This document shows, piece after piece, positions 1 to 5,897 of a DNA stretch of 6,165 nt. The notes under the pieces were generated by a model. It worked only from the letters and a program-made list of their open reading frames with translations. It made no database searches and was not told where the DNA came from. Made by a program: the position numbers and the translations under genes. The DNA is from Alphaproteobacteria bacterium (lineage in GTDB: Bacteria; Pseudomonadota; Alphaproteobacteria; Rhizobiales; Hyphomicrobiaceae), in the NCBI GenBank assembly GCA_022600335.1, contig JAHZKN010000057.1, positions 1 through 6,165 on the forward strand, in the 5' to 3' direction. Position 1 is the first letter of the stretch, and each line of letters begins with the position of its first letter.

Positions 1-181
1 AGACGAATATCTCGAAATGGTCCGCGGTTATGCTGACCACTTCGATATCGCAATTGTGGACACAGAACTTAAACGACAAGCGCTGGCCTGGAGCATGGGT
101 CGCGGGGCCCGCTCTGGCCGCGTGGCCTGGCAATTCATTCAAGATCTTGCCGGACGCCAAGGCGTTTGTTTAGCGCTGTAG
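1..181 (+). CDS. DUF815-family P-loop ATPase, C-terminal fragment
   Basis: An open frame enters from the left edge and ends at TAG (179-181), giving the last 59 residues. The tail carries DEYLEMV, then LAWSMGRGARSGRVAWQFIQ and DLAGR. From memory this RGxRSGRVAWQ(F/Y)xQDLAGR ending is typical of the alphaproteobacterial DUF815 proteins (PF05673), which are AAA-like ATPases of poorly defined function. The Walker motifs would lie upstream and cannot be checked. The gene runs towards the LysM/LytM gene and the two share the terminator in between. DUF815 next to a LysM/M23 lipoprotein gene is a recurrent alphaproteobacterial arrangement, which supports the call. The frame appears intact. The family assignment is fairly secure, the biochemical role is unknown. 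Confidence 0.82.
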   Translation, partial: DEYLEMVRGYADHFDIAIVDTELKRQALAWSMGRGARSGRVAWQFIQDLAGRQGVCLAL

Positions 182-235
182 ACACGTGTCGTGCACTCAT
201 CATATTTTCTGCAGTGTTCCAGCTGTGGAGGGCGC

Positions 236-271
236 AAAAAAAACAGAGCCACCAAATTGGTGGCTCTGTTT
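236..271. terminator. Hairpin terminator between convergent genes
   Basis: A perfect 13-bp stem pairs 241-253 with 259-271 around a five-base AAATT loop. Eight A residues at 236-243, partly inside the stem, become a U-tract after the hairpin on the minus strand. The site is therefore a canonical intrinsic terminator for the LysM/LytM gene, which ends at 301. For the plus-strand ATPase gene ending at 181 the tail after the stem is only TTTGCTCTT, so termination in that direction is probably weaker, though the stem is long. Confidence 0.9.
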
Positions 272-300
272 GCTCTTGGATAATCTTTTTGTATGTCTGC

Positions 301-1734
301 CTAAAGCCGTTCCATAAACGGAACAGGATCAACCGGCTTTTGTCCCTGACGCACTTCAAAGTGCACTTGAGGCTGCGCCACGTCTCCCGTCTTACCGGCC
401 TTTGCAATAACATCACCACGGCGAACGCGGTCACCACGTTTGACCAACAGCTTTTCAGCATGGGCATACGCTGTCACCCAGCCATTGTCATGGCGCACTA
501 GAACCAGATTGCCATAACCTTTGAGTTCATTGCCAGCATAAGCGACCATACCACCTTCAGCAGCGTGAATATTAGTGCCAAGTGGTACGGCGACGTTGAT
601 GCCATCGTTGTGGGTACCATCATTGCGTTTGCCAAAGGCAGACACAACGCGCCCACGCACTGGCCAGCGCAACTTACTCGACCCGGCAATACTGTTGCGG
701 GTTGTGCTGTCCGGCCGCACTGTGACGGATTGGCCGGTGTGACGACCCGCATCCGTCGCCGTTATTGTGTTGTTGACAGCAGCGACTTGGGTTTCTTGAG
801 AAAGTGTCGAAGGGCGTCGGCTGCTGTTGAGGATTGTTGGAGATCCAGCAATTGGGCGACTGCGCACTTTGCGCTGAGCAATCTCGTTTGCTGGCACGCG
901 GGCTGCAAAGGTTCCATTGTCACCACCAGGACCCGGCACCCGCAGAACCACGCCAGGTCTCAACAATCGCGGATTGCGAATGTTGTTGTAACGCTTGAGA
1001 TCTGCAATTTTTACATTGTAGCGGCGCGAAAGGGCATAAAGGGAGTCACCAGGCTGAATGGTGTAACTATCCGTCCAATGCGCCGGCGCTGTTGCTGCAA
1101 CGATAGGTTCGTTTCGAGCGGGGGCCGATTGTGGCTGGGCTACTGAATTTGCACCCGCTGGCAGGTAGAGCTTCTGACCAGGCTTAATAGCTGAACTTCT
1201 CAAGTTGTTGACGTTCATCAACGCCGTCAGACCAACACCATGGCGGCGCGACAACCCATAAAGCGTATCACCACGACGCACGACGATCATCCGACCGCGC
1301 TCTTGCATTGCCTGCGAAGCACTCGGCCGGGTGGAATTTAAAATCTCTGGCGTTTGCTGAGGCGGTGCATAGGCGACAGGCGGCACCTGTGCCGATTGTG
1401 CTGGACGCTGTGGCGCTAACGTCGGTGTCGTGTTGTTTGTGTTGTATGGGCTTGGATTAGCGCGTCCGTAGTCCTGCGATGGGCGTACTTCAGATGTACG
1501 CTCCGCAGTGTCAAACGGCCGCTGCGTTGCTGTCTTACCAAGACCACTGCGATTGCCATAAACGGGTTCAGCCGGCGTCGCCGGCAGCGCGCCTGTCGTA
1601 GGACTATCGTTAAAATTAAACCGGGAAACGTCAGCGCTGCACGCGCCTGCAAGGCCAGCTGCAACCGCGACAATCAGGAAAACTGGCTTTGTTTGTCCTG
1701 AAAACAGATCACTCGAATACACTTTACGAACCAT
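301..1734 (-). CDS. LysM and degenerate LytM/M23 domain envelope protein (NlpD/DipM-like)
   Basis: A 477-residue exported protein, probably a regulator of peptidoglycan hydrolases at the cell wall. It has a basic N-terminus, a hydrophobic segment at about 18-31 and Cys32 in LAGAC, a plausible but imperfect lipobox. A Pro/Ser/Thr/Asn-rich linker follows, then LysM 1 (about 149-194, with RRGDTLYGLSRRH), LysM 2 (about 223-268, with QPGDSLYALSRRY), a second linker, and a LytM domain (about 355-475). The usual HxGID zinc motif reads NDGIN (376-380) and the usual HLHFE reads QVHFE (456-460). AYAH (His425) and His458 remain. Loss of ligands at two motifs argues against peptidase activity, as in E. 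coli NlpD and EnvC, which activate amidases. ATG at 1734 is chosen over GTG at 1743 because the ribosome binding site overlaps that GTG. A CtrA-like box lies 43 bases upstream and a strong terminator follows. The fold is secure; the regulatory role is inferred. Confidence 0.9.
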   Translation of the reverse strand: MVRKVYSSDLFSGQTKPVFLIVAVAAGLAGACSADVSRFNFNDSPTTGALPATPAEPVYGNRSGLGKTATQRPFDTAERTSEVRPSQDYGRANPSPYNTNNTTPTLAPQRPAQSAQVPPVAYAPPQQTPEILNSTRPSASQAMQERGRMIVVRRGDTLYGLSRRHGVGLTALMNVNNLRSSAIKPGQKLYLPAGANSVAQPQSAPARNEPIVAATAPAHWTDSYTIQPGDSLYALSRRYNVKIADLKRYNNIRNPRLLRPGVVLRVPGPGGDNGTFAARVPANEIAQRKVRSRPIAGSPTILNSSRRPSTLSQETQVAAVNNTITATDAGRHTGQSVTVRPDSTTRNSIAGSSKLRWPVRGRVVSAFGKRNDGTHNDGINVAVPLGTNIHAAEGGMVAYAGNELKGYGNLVLVRHDNGWVTAYAHAEKLLVKRGDRVRRGDVIAKAGKTGDVAQPQVHFEVRQGQKPVDPVPFMERL

Positions 1735-1740
1735 GATACG

Positions 1741-1747
1741 CACCTCT
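1741..1747 (-). promoter_or_regulatory. Ribosome binding site deciding the LytM gene start
   Basis: The minus strand reads AGAGGTG here, followed by six bases and then ATG at 1734. An in-frame GTG at 1743 is itself part of this Shine-Dalgarno sequence, so the longer 480-residue reading is unlikely. Confidence 0.65.
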
Positions 1748-1761
1748 ACACCTGCAGCGAG

Positions 1762-1791
1762 TTAACCTTTAACCAGTTAACGCTCCCTTAA
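1762..1791. promoter_or_regulatory. Putative CtrA-binding box with flanking TTAA half-sites
   Basis: TTAA at 1777-1780 and TTAA at 1788-1791 are separated by exactly seven bases, and the second is followed by C. This matches the alphaproteobacterial CtrA full-site consensus TTAA-N7-TTAAC. Two further TTAA elements lie at 1762-1765 and 1769-1772; the first lies in GTTAACC, which resembles a half-site. The full site is 43-57 bases upstream of the LytM gene start. CtrA controls many cell-division and envelope genes, so this is a sensible target. Whether it would activate or repress cannot be read here, because no clear -10 element is placed relative to it. Confidence 0.55.
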
Positions 1792-1846
1792 CGGCGCAGT
1801 CGGTCCCCGCTTATTTGACAGAGCTGCTCCGGGCCCAATACGTCGC

Positions 1847-1867
1847 TCATCACCGCCGCGGTGATGA
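1847..1867. repeat. Perfect 21-bp inverted repeat
   Basis: Arms TCATCACCGC (1847-1856) and GCGGTGATGA (1858-1867) are perfect reverse complements around a single C at 1857. No T-tract follows on either strand, so it does not look like a terminator. With a one-base centre it is better suited to a dimeric DNA-binding protein than to a stable RNA hairpin. It lies 113 bases upstream of the LytM gene start. Confidence 0.6.
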
Positions 1868-1962
1868 AAGATCCCGTTTGAGATCAGAGGTTGGACACCC
1901 ACATTTTTTGTACGCAGCGGCCAAAGCATGGTCCCCTGCAGCGTAGAGGTCTAATGGTGGAT

Positions 1963-1992
1963 TGTGTAACGAGCGCGGAAAAATTGGGTCAA
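1963..1992 (-). promoter_or_regulatory. Possible sigma70-like promoter for the LytM gene
   Basis: On the minus strand TTGACC (1992-1987) is followed after 18 bases by TACACA (1968-1963). The -35 matches well, the -10 poorly. If used, it would give a leader of more than 200 bases carrying the palindrome and the CtrA-like box. This is a weak, by-eye prediction. Confidence 0.25.
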
Positions 1993-2047
1993 TTCAAAGG
2001 CTAGCAAGTGCGCAGCCAAAAAATGACATATATCGACGAGCACGATT

Positions 2048-2863
2048 TCAGGCGCAGTGCGAACGGCCTTTGCCACCGGGCCCATCTAGGTCTGCCAAGC
2101 GTCGGGTGAGATCTTCGTGCATTCCGAGCTCAGTGAACTTGAGCGACAGCGGCGTCACGGAAATCCGATCGTGGGCCAACGCCCACAAATCGCTGCCTTC
2201 GACAAGCGATTGACGTTTGCGCTCGAAGCCAATCCAGAAATACGGTGCACCCCAAGTGTCATGTCGCTCGGCAAGGTGGAGGCCACTGAGGTCACGCTGA
2301 CCCTGATGCGTCACTGAAACACCAGAAACCTTGTCCGGTGCTGTATTGGGGAAGTTGATATTCATCAAAGCCCCCTCGGGCCATTTGGCATCAAGAAGCG
2401 CACGCACCAATCTCGGCCCATGTTCCAGTGCTGTCTGCCAGTGCTGGCGGGCGCTATGTTCCTCGTCGGCAGCCTCACCGACCATCAAACTCATGGCGAT
2501 TGATCGAATGCCAAGGTGCGTACCCTGCATAGCTCCTGCAATTGTGCCGGAATAGCTGACATCCTCCGCAGCATTGGAACCATGATTGACGCCGGATAAA
2601 ATCAAAGTCGGCGGTTGATCCTTGAGCACGTGACGCGCGCCCATAATCACACAATCTGCCGGTGTCCCTTTCACCGCAAAGGCGCGCTCACCGACCTCAC
2701 GATAGCGTAGCGGCACCTGCAGTGTCAGTGCATGCGACGCACCACTTTGGTTGGTTTCTGGTGCCACCAGCCACACGTCGTCTGATAGGGCCTCTGCAAT
2801 TTTCCGCAGAATGCGAAGCCCTTGCGCGTCGAAACCGTCATCGTTAGTGAGCAAAATGCGCAT
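2048..2863 (-). CDS. surE: 5'-nucleotidase SurE
   Basis: A 271-residue SurE phosphatase, which dephosphorylates nucleoside 5'/3'-monophosphates in the cytoplasm using a divalent metal. The family's N-terminus MRILLTNDDG is intact. The metal ligands expected by comparison with E. coli SurE are all present: Asp8 and Asp9 in NDDG, Ser40 in NQSGAS, and Asn93 in SGVNHGSN. KGTPADCV (65-72) and YSGT, followed by AGAMQG, are also family motifs. The frame is open further upstream to 2944, but I place the start at ATG 2863 because the conserved protein begins there. That ATG is one base after the serS stop (TGACATG), with no good Shine-Dalgarno sequence, which suggests translational coupling to serS. 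The C-terminus runs about 15 residues past the usual core and is rich in Gly, Lys and Arg. In related genomes pcm usually follows surE; here it does not. Confidence 0.96.
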   Translation of the reverse strand: MRILLTNDDGFDAQGLRILRKIAEALSDDVWLVAPETNQSGASHALTLQVPLRYREVGERAFAVKGTPADCVIMGARHVLKDQPPTLILSGVNHGSNAAEDVSYSGTIAGAMQGTHLGIRSIAMSLMVGEAADEEHSARQHWQTALEHGPRLVRALLDAKWPEGALMNINFPNTAPDKVSGVSVTHQGQRDLSGLHLAERHDTWGAPYFWIGFERKRQSLVEGSDLWALAHDRISVTPLSLKFTELGMHEDLTRRLADLDGPGGKGRSHCA

Positions 2864-2864
2864 G

Positions 2865-4154
2865 TCAGGCTGTTGGCTCCGCTGGTATACGCGTCTCGCC
2901 ACCCATATATGCCTGCAGCGCGTCTGGAATAGCGACCGACCCATCGGCCTGCTGGTAATTTTCTAAAATGGCGACCATTGTGCGGCCAACCGCTACCCCC
3001 GAACCGTTGAGGGTATGCACATAACGTACATCTTTGGAATCAGCGGCACGGAAGCGCGCGCCCATGCGCCGCGCTTGAAAATCACCACACACCGAACAAC
3101 TTGAAATCTCGCGATAGGCATTCTGTCCGGGCAGCCAAACTTCCAAATCGTAGGTCTTTTGGCTAGCAAACCCCATGTCGCCTGTGCAAAGCAGCATGGT
3201 GCGGAACACAAGCCCAAGGCGCTCTAAGATCTTCTCTGCACACGCCGTCATCCGCTCATGCTCTTCGAGACTTTGTTCCGGTGTGGTGATCGATACCAGT
3301 TCCACTTTGGAGAACTGATGCTGACGGATCATGCCACGAGTATCTTTACCCGCAGCGCCGGCTTCAGAGCGAAAGCATGGCGTCCAGGCCGTGAATCGCT
3401 TAGGCAACGCGCCCGCCTCCAGGATTTGATCTCGCACCATATTGGTCAGTGGCACCTCTGCTGTCGGGATCAGCCAGAAATCGTTATCCGTCCTAAAAAG
3501 ATCCTCAGCGAACTTCGGTAGATTGCCCGTGCCATAGGCTGCATGATCACGCACCAGAAGCGGTGGCGTCACCTCAGTATAACCAAACTCGCGCGTGTGT
3601 TGATCAAGCATGAAGCTTGCAATCGCGCGCTCAAGGCGCGACAGCGCGCCCTTCAGAATGACAAAGCGCGCACCGGAAATTTTGCCCGCCGTCTCAAAGT
3701 CCATAAGACCCAGGCCTTCGCCAATGTCAAAATGCTGCTTGGGCTCAAAATCGAACGTTGGCACCTCACCAACCGTGCGCACCAGTTTATTGTCGGACTC
3801 ATCTGCCCCCTTTGGCACGTCAGTGAGCGGCACATTAGGAATTTCAGCAAGTGCGGTCTCGAGCTGTTGGTTGAGGAGGCGTTCCTGTTCTTCGCCCTGT
3901 TGAACTTTGGCCTTAATGTCAGCCACTTCTGCCATCAGCTTTTGCGCTGTTTCTTCGTCCTTCGCCGCTTTAGCTTTGCCGATCTCCTTTGACGCCGCAT
4001 TGCGCCGCTGCTGAAGCTCTTGCAAGCTTGTCAAATGCGCGCGTCGCGCTTCATCAATCTTCAAAAGATCTCCAGAAAGCGCCGCCAGGCCACGCCGCTT
4101 CAAGCCCTGATCAAAATCATCTTGGTGGTCGCGGATCCATTTGATGTCAAACAC
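2865..4154 (-). CDS. serS: Seryl-tRNA synthetase
   Basis: A full-length 429-residue class II aminoacyl-tRNA synthetase that charges tRNA-Ser (and tRNA-Sec where present) with serine in the cytoplasm. Residues about 1-110 form the N-terminal tRNA-binding coiled-coil arm, rich in Lys, Glu, Ala and Gln. The catalytic core carries TAEVPLTN (231-238), motif 2 with FRSEAG (261-266) and [13 protein letters not shown] (273-285), EISSCS (349-354) followed by DFQARR, and motif 3 [19 protein letters not shown] (383-401) with the ATP-binding arginine. The start is GTG at 4154, preceded by GGGGA with a six-base spacer; the family start MFDIKWIRD supports it. It follows tatC after 97 non-coding bases on the same strand and leads directly into surE. 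Placement between tat genes and surE is common in alphaproteobacteria. Nothing suggests loss of function. Confidence 0.98.
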   Translation of the reverse strand: MFDIKWIRDHQDDFDQGLKRRGLAALSGDLLKIDEARRAHLTSLQELQQRRNAASKEIGKAKAAKDEETAQKLMAEVADIKAKVQQGEEQERLLNQQLETALAEIPNVPLTDVPKGADESDNKLVRTVGEVPTFDFEPKQHFDIGEGLGLMDFETAGKISGARFVILKGALSRLERAIASFMLDQHTREFGYTEVTPPLLVRDHAAYGTGNLPKFAEDLFRTDNDFWLIPTAEVPLTNMVRDQILEAGALPKRFTAWTPCFRSEAGAAGKDTRGMIRQHQFSKVELVSITTPEQSLEEHERMTACAEKILERLGLVFRTMLLCTGDMGFASQKTYDLEVWLPGQNAYREISSCSVCGDFQARRMGARFRAADSKDVRYVHTLNGSGVAVGRTMVAILENYQQADGSVAIPDALQAYMGGETRIPAEPTA

Positions 4155-4252
4155 GTCGGGTCCCCAGCTGGTTTAAGGCTCATCGTCTGCCTGCTGCTAT
4201 ACGCATATGATCAACAGCGGTCCAGACAGACCGACCCAATCATTCGCAACTT

Positions 4253-5062
4253 TTAGGTCGCAGGCTTGGTCGTATTCTGTGTGGATTTGTTTTCAGCCCA
4301 AGAGACAGCCAGAATAGAGGCTTCGTAGAGCAATACGGTGGGAAGCGCCATGATGATCATCGAGATCGCATCCGGCGGCGTTAGGACGGCCGCAACCGCG
4401 GTGATAGCAACGATTGCATAGCGCCTGCCGGCGCGCAGCATATCGGCTGTCACGACACCAATACGTGCCAGCAACGTTAAGATCACAGGCAGCTGGAAGC
4501 ACACACCAAAGCCAAAAATTAATGTCATGATCAGCGACAGATACTCGCCGACCTTTGGCATCAAATCGATGGCAGTCCCACCCGCGGTTGCTGATGCCGC
4601 CAATCCAATCGAAAACTTGATCAAAATTGGCATGGCGATGAAATAGACAACAGCAGCACCAAGCAAAAAGAAAATTGGAGAAGCAATAAGGTAGGGCAAG
4701 AAGGCCCGGCGCTCGTTCTTATAAAGGCCAGGAGCCACAAACTTGTAGATTTGCGTGGCAATCACGGGAAATGACAAAACACCGGCACCAAACAATGCCA
4801 ACTTCAAGTGGGTAAAAATTTGCTCGAGAAAATGCGTTGCGATAAGCCGCACACTTTCGTCGCCGGATGCCCAGTAGTACGGCCAGACAAGGACGTCATA
4901 AATCGGCCGGGCGACGGTGAAGCACAACAAGAACATGACAAAGAAAACCGCCACTGCCACAATCAATCGCTGGCGCAACTCAATCAGATGATCAAGAAGC
5001 GGGGCTTTTGAGGCATCAATCTCAGCGTCTTCCTGTGTTGCCTCTAATGGCTCCGTCGTCAC
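4253..5062 (-). CDS. tatC: Twin-arginine translocase subunit TatC
   Basis: A 269-residue polytopic inner-membrane protein, the signal-peptide receptor of the Tat pathway that exports folded proteins. Six hydrophobic segments are visible, at about 33-52, 87-107, 122-145, 172-193, 206-226 and 231-254. Conserved family features are HLIELRQRL (25-33) at the cytoplasmic N-terminus, APGLYKNERR (110-119), whose Glu117 aligns with the twin-arginine-recognising Glu103 of E. coli, FGFGVCFQLP (183-192), and LTPPDAIS (227-234). The N-terminal extension of about 20 acidic residues is unremarkable. The start is GTG at 5062, which overlaps the tatB stop in GTGA. An AGGAGG at 5070-5075 with a seven-base spacer supports it. 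The close coupling to tatB fits the tight TatBC receptor complex. Length and motifs are normal. Confidence 0.98.
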   Translation of the reverse strand: MTTEPLEATQEDAEIDASKAPLLDHLIELRQRLIVAVAVFFVMFLLCFTVARPIYDVLVWPYYWASGDESVRLIATHFLEQIFTHLKLALFGAGVLSFPVIATQIYKFVAPGLYKNERRAFLPYLIASPIFFLLGAAVVYFIAMPILIKFSIGLAASATAGGTAIDLMPKVGEYLSLIMTLIFGFGVCFQLPVILTLLARIGVVTADMLRAGRRYAIVAITAVAAVLTPPDAISMIIMALPTVLLYEASILAVSWAENKSTQNTTKPAT

Positions 5063-5436
5063 GCCTCCCCCTCCTTGCGCTCTAACGGCCTTAGGGACTC
5101 AGCTGCTTCATCATCCGGTGTTTCGGAAGTCTCATCGTTGACACGCAGAGCTGCGCGGTCTTCAACTGCAGCAACGGTTTCATCAACATCAGACTTTGCA
5201 GACTCGAGACTGTCAGAGACACCCTTGCCAAAGTTTTCAAGGTCGCTACGCATCTGATCAATTTCTGCTTCCTGCATCGCGGCATCAAAATGACCACGAA
5301 ATTCGTCTGCCTGCCGGCGCAGAACTCCGGCATAGCGTCCGATGGTGCGCATAAACACGGGCATCTCTTTGGGCCCGACCAAAATCAAGGCCACGACCGC
5401 AAAGATTAAAAATTCGCTCCAGCCAATGTCGAACAT
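5059..5436 (-). CDS. tatB: Sec-independent translocase protein TatB
   Basis: A 125-residue single-span membrane protein that forms the Tat receptor complex with TatC. The N-terminus MFDIGWSEFL is the standard TatB opening, with conserved Glu8. The membrane helix (about 6-20) is followed by the VGPKEMP hinge (20-26), which has the Gly-Pro pair typical of TatB rather than the Phe-Gly of TatA. An amphipathic helix (about 27-50) and an acidic, low-complexity tail (about 85-125) complete it. Two adjacent ATG codons exist, at 5439 and 5436. The second is preferred because it matches the family start and leaves a better gap to the weak GGA upstream (5443-5445). It lies 68 bases after tatA and overlaps tatC by four bases. 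Length is ordinary for alphaproteobacteria. Confidence 0.95.
   Translation of the reverse strand: MFDIGWSEFLIFAVVALILVGPKEMPVFMRTIGRYAGVLRRQADEFRGHFDAAMQEAEIDQMRSDLENFGKGVSDSLESAKSDVDETVAAVEDRAALRVNDETSETPDDEAAESLRPLERKEGEA
5070..5075 (-). promoter_or_regulatory. Consensus ribosome binding site for tatC
   Basis: AGGAGG on the minus strand, inside the end of tatB, seven bases before the GTG of tatC. It confirms the GTG start and suggests that efficient initiation is kept despite the overlap. Confidence 0.8.
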
Positions 5437-5504
5437 CATCGATCCAAGATTAGTTTAAGCTGTGCCGACTGGAGCCGCCAAATACGGTGCCGCTCACAAC
5501 GATG

Positions 5505-5738
5505 CTATGATCGAGATGACGTTGTTTCGCTCTTGGAGGTCGAATCTGTTTTGGCACTTTGCTCAAGAGTTTTTGGAGCCTTGGCTGCAACATCCGCATC
5601 ATCGTCTTCAGCCATGCCCTTTTTGAAGCTGCGTATGCCCTTTGCCACATCACCCATCAAATCGGAGATCTTGCCACGGCCAAACAGCAGCACGACAACC
5701 AACAGCAGCAGCAGAATATGTGTGGCACTCAAACCCAT
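5505..5738 (-). CDS. tatA: Sec-independent translocase protein TatA
   Basis: A 77-residue single-span protein, the subunit that assembles with TatBC to form the export passage. The membrane helix (about 7-18) has a polar residue, His7, where E. coli TatA has Gln8. It is followed by the FGRGKI hinge (19-24) and the amphipathic helix [14 protein letters not shown] (29-42), then the DDDAD acidic patch and a Ser/Thr-rich tail. The hinge FG and the amphipathic helix separate it from TatB. The ATG at 5738 has GGGAG at 5748-5752 with a nine-base spacer. An ATG at 5754 is out of frame. It is the first gene of the apparent tatABC-serS-surE unit. Confidence 0.96.
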   Translation of the reverse strand: MGLSATHILLLLLVVVLLFGRGKISDLMGDVAKGIRSFKKGMAEDDDADVAAKAPKTLEQSAKTDSTSKSETTSSRS

Positions 5739-5747
5739 TCAGAATGG
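5735..5747. repeat. Small inverted repeat covering the tatA start codon
   Basis: CCATTC (5735-5740) and GAATGG (5742-5747) are exact reverse complements around one base. In the mRNA, five pairs with a three-base loop would include the tatA AUG. The stem is short, so an effect on translation is only a possibility. Confidence 0.3.
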
Positions 5748-5759
5748 CTCCCATGGCAC

Positions 5760-5777
5760 AAGCTCAACCGTGAGCTT
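5760..5777. repeat. Hairpin-forming inverted repeat in the tatA leader
   Basis: A perfect 7-bp stem, AAGCTCA (5760-5766) with TGAGCTT (5771-5777), encloses a four-base loop. It begins 22 bases upstream of the tatA start codon and just before its ribosome binding site. No T-tract follows, so it is not a terminator. It could be a leader-RNA structure or a protein-binding site. Confidence 0.45.
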
Positions 5778-5787
5778 CGCGCTAAAT

Positions 5788-5807
5788 CTAGAATGATCCG
5801 ATTCTAG
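5788..5807. promoter_or_regulatory. Operator-like inverted repeat overlapping the putative tat promoter
   Basis: CTAGAAT (5788-5794) and ATTCTAG (5801-5807) are perfect 7-bp arms around the six-base spacer GATCCG. The right arm, read on the minus strand, contains TAGAAT, a good -10 candidate. A GATTC at 5800-5804 fits the GANTC target of the alphaproteobacterial CcrM methylase. The symmetry resembles a dimeric repressor site, but no known regulator motif is recognised. Confidence 0.4.
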
Positions 5808-5831
5808 CACAATTTGGACCCCTATCGGCAA
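5801..5831 (-). promoter_or_regulatory. Possible promoter of the tat operon
   Basis: On the minus strand TTGCCG (5831-5826) is followed after 19 bases by TAGAAT (5806-5801). The -10 matches the sigma70 consensus at five of six bases, but the spacing is longer than ideal. It would start transcription about 55 bases before tatA. It is the best candidate in the 160-base gap, not a certain one. Confidence 0.35.
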
Positions 5832-5870
5832 CAGCCTCCAGCTCCTAGTGTAAACAGAGACGTAGGCGAC

Positions 5871-5894
5871 AATTGGGGGCCGCAAATTGGGGGC
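5871..5894. repeat. 10-bp direct repeat after the ABC transporter gene
   Basis: AATTGGGGGC occurs at 5871-5880 and again at 5885-5894, a 14-base period, just past the stop codon at 5898. No hairpin forms from it. Function unknown; it may be a chance or slippage-type duplication. Confidence 0.4.
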
Positions 5895-5897
5895 GTT

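Larger units (their letters stand above)
1735..2047. other. Non-coding interval between surE and the LytM gene
   Basis: These 313 bases contain no convincing gene. Read on the minus strand in order, they hold a weak sigma70-like promoter (about 1992-1963), a 50-codon open frame with no recognisable product (1929-1777), a perfect 21-bp inverted repeat (1847-1867), a cluster of four TTAA elements including a CtrA-like pair (1762-1791), and the ribosome binding site of the LytM gene. From memory, pcm (protein-L-isoaspartate methyltransferase) often sits between surE and this lipoprotein gene in related genomes. I see none of its methyltransferase motifs in any frame here. There is no strong hairpin with a U-tract directly after surE, so read-through from the tat-serS-surE transcript is possible. 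Confidence 0.7.

Noticed and set aside
181..190. GACACGTGTC palindrome at the ATPase stop codon
   Set aside because: A 10-bp palindrome overlapping a stop codon in a short convergent gap is easily due to chance and has no matching partner elsewhere in the window.
565..1146. Plus-strand open frame of 193 codons inside the LytM gene
   Set aside because: It is antisense to a clear LysM/LytM protein, is rich in Cys, Arg and Trp, and shows no domain.
1815..1843. Plus-strand TTGACA as a promoter -35
   Set aside because: No acceptable -10 follows at 16-18 bases and no plus-strand gene lies downstream.
1976..1996. AATTG-ACC-CAATT followed by T residues as a terminator after surE
   Set aside because: The stem is only five mostly A-T pairs, too weak for a convincing terminator.
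2864..2944. N-terminal extension of surE
   Set aside because: The 27 extra residues lie wholly within the serS coding region and precede the conserved MRILLTNDDG start.
3543..3992. Plus-strand open frame of 149 codons inside serS
   Set aside because: It is fully antisense to the well-conserved SerS reading frame and has no recognisable motif.
4155..4252. CGGTC/GACCG hairpin between tatC and serS as a terminator or T-box-like leader
   Set aside because: The stem has five pairs with no T-tract, and no T-box or tRNA-like motif is visible. The gap is simple operon spacing.
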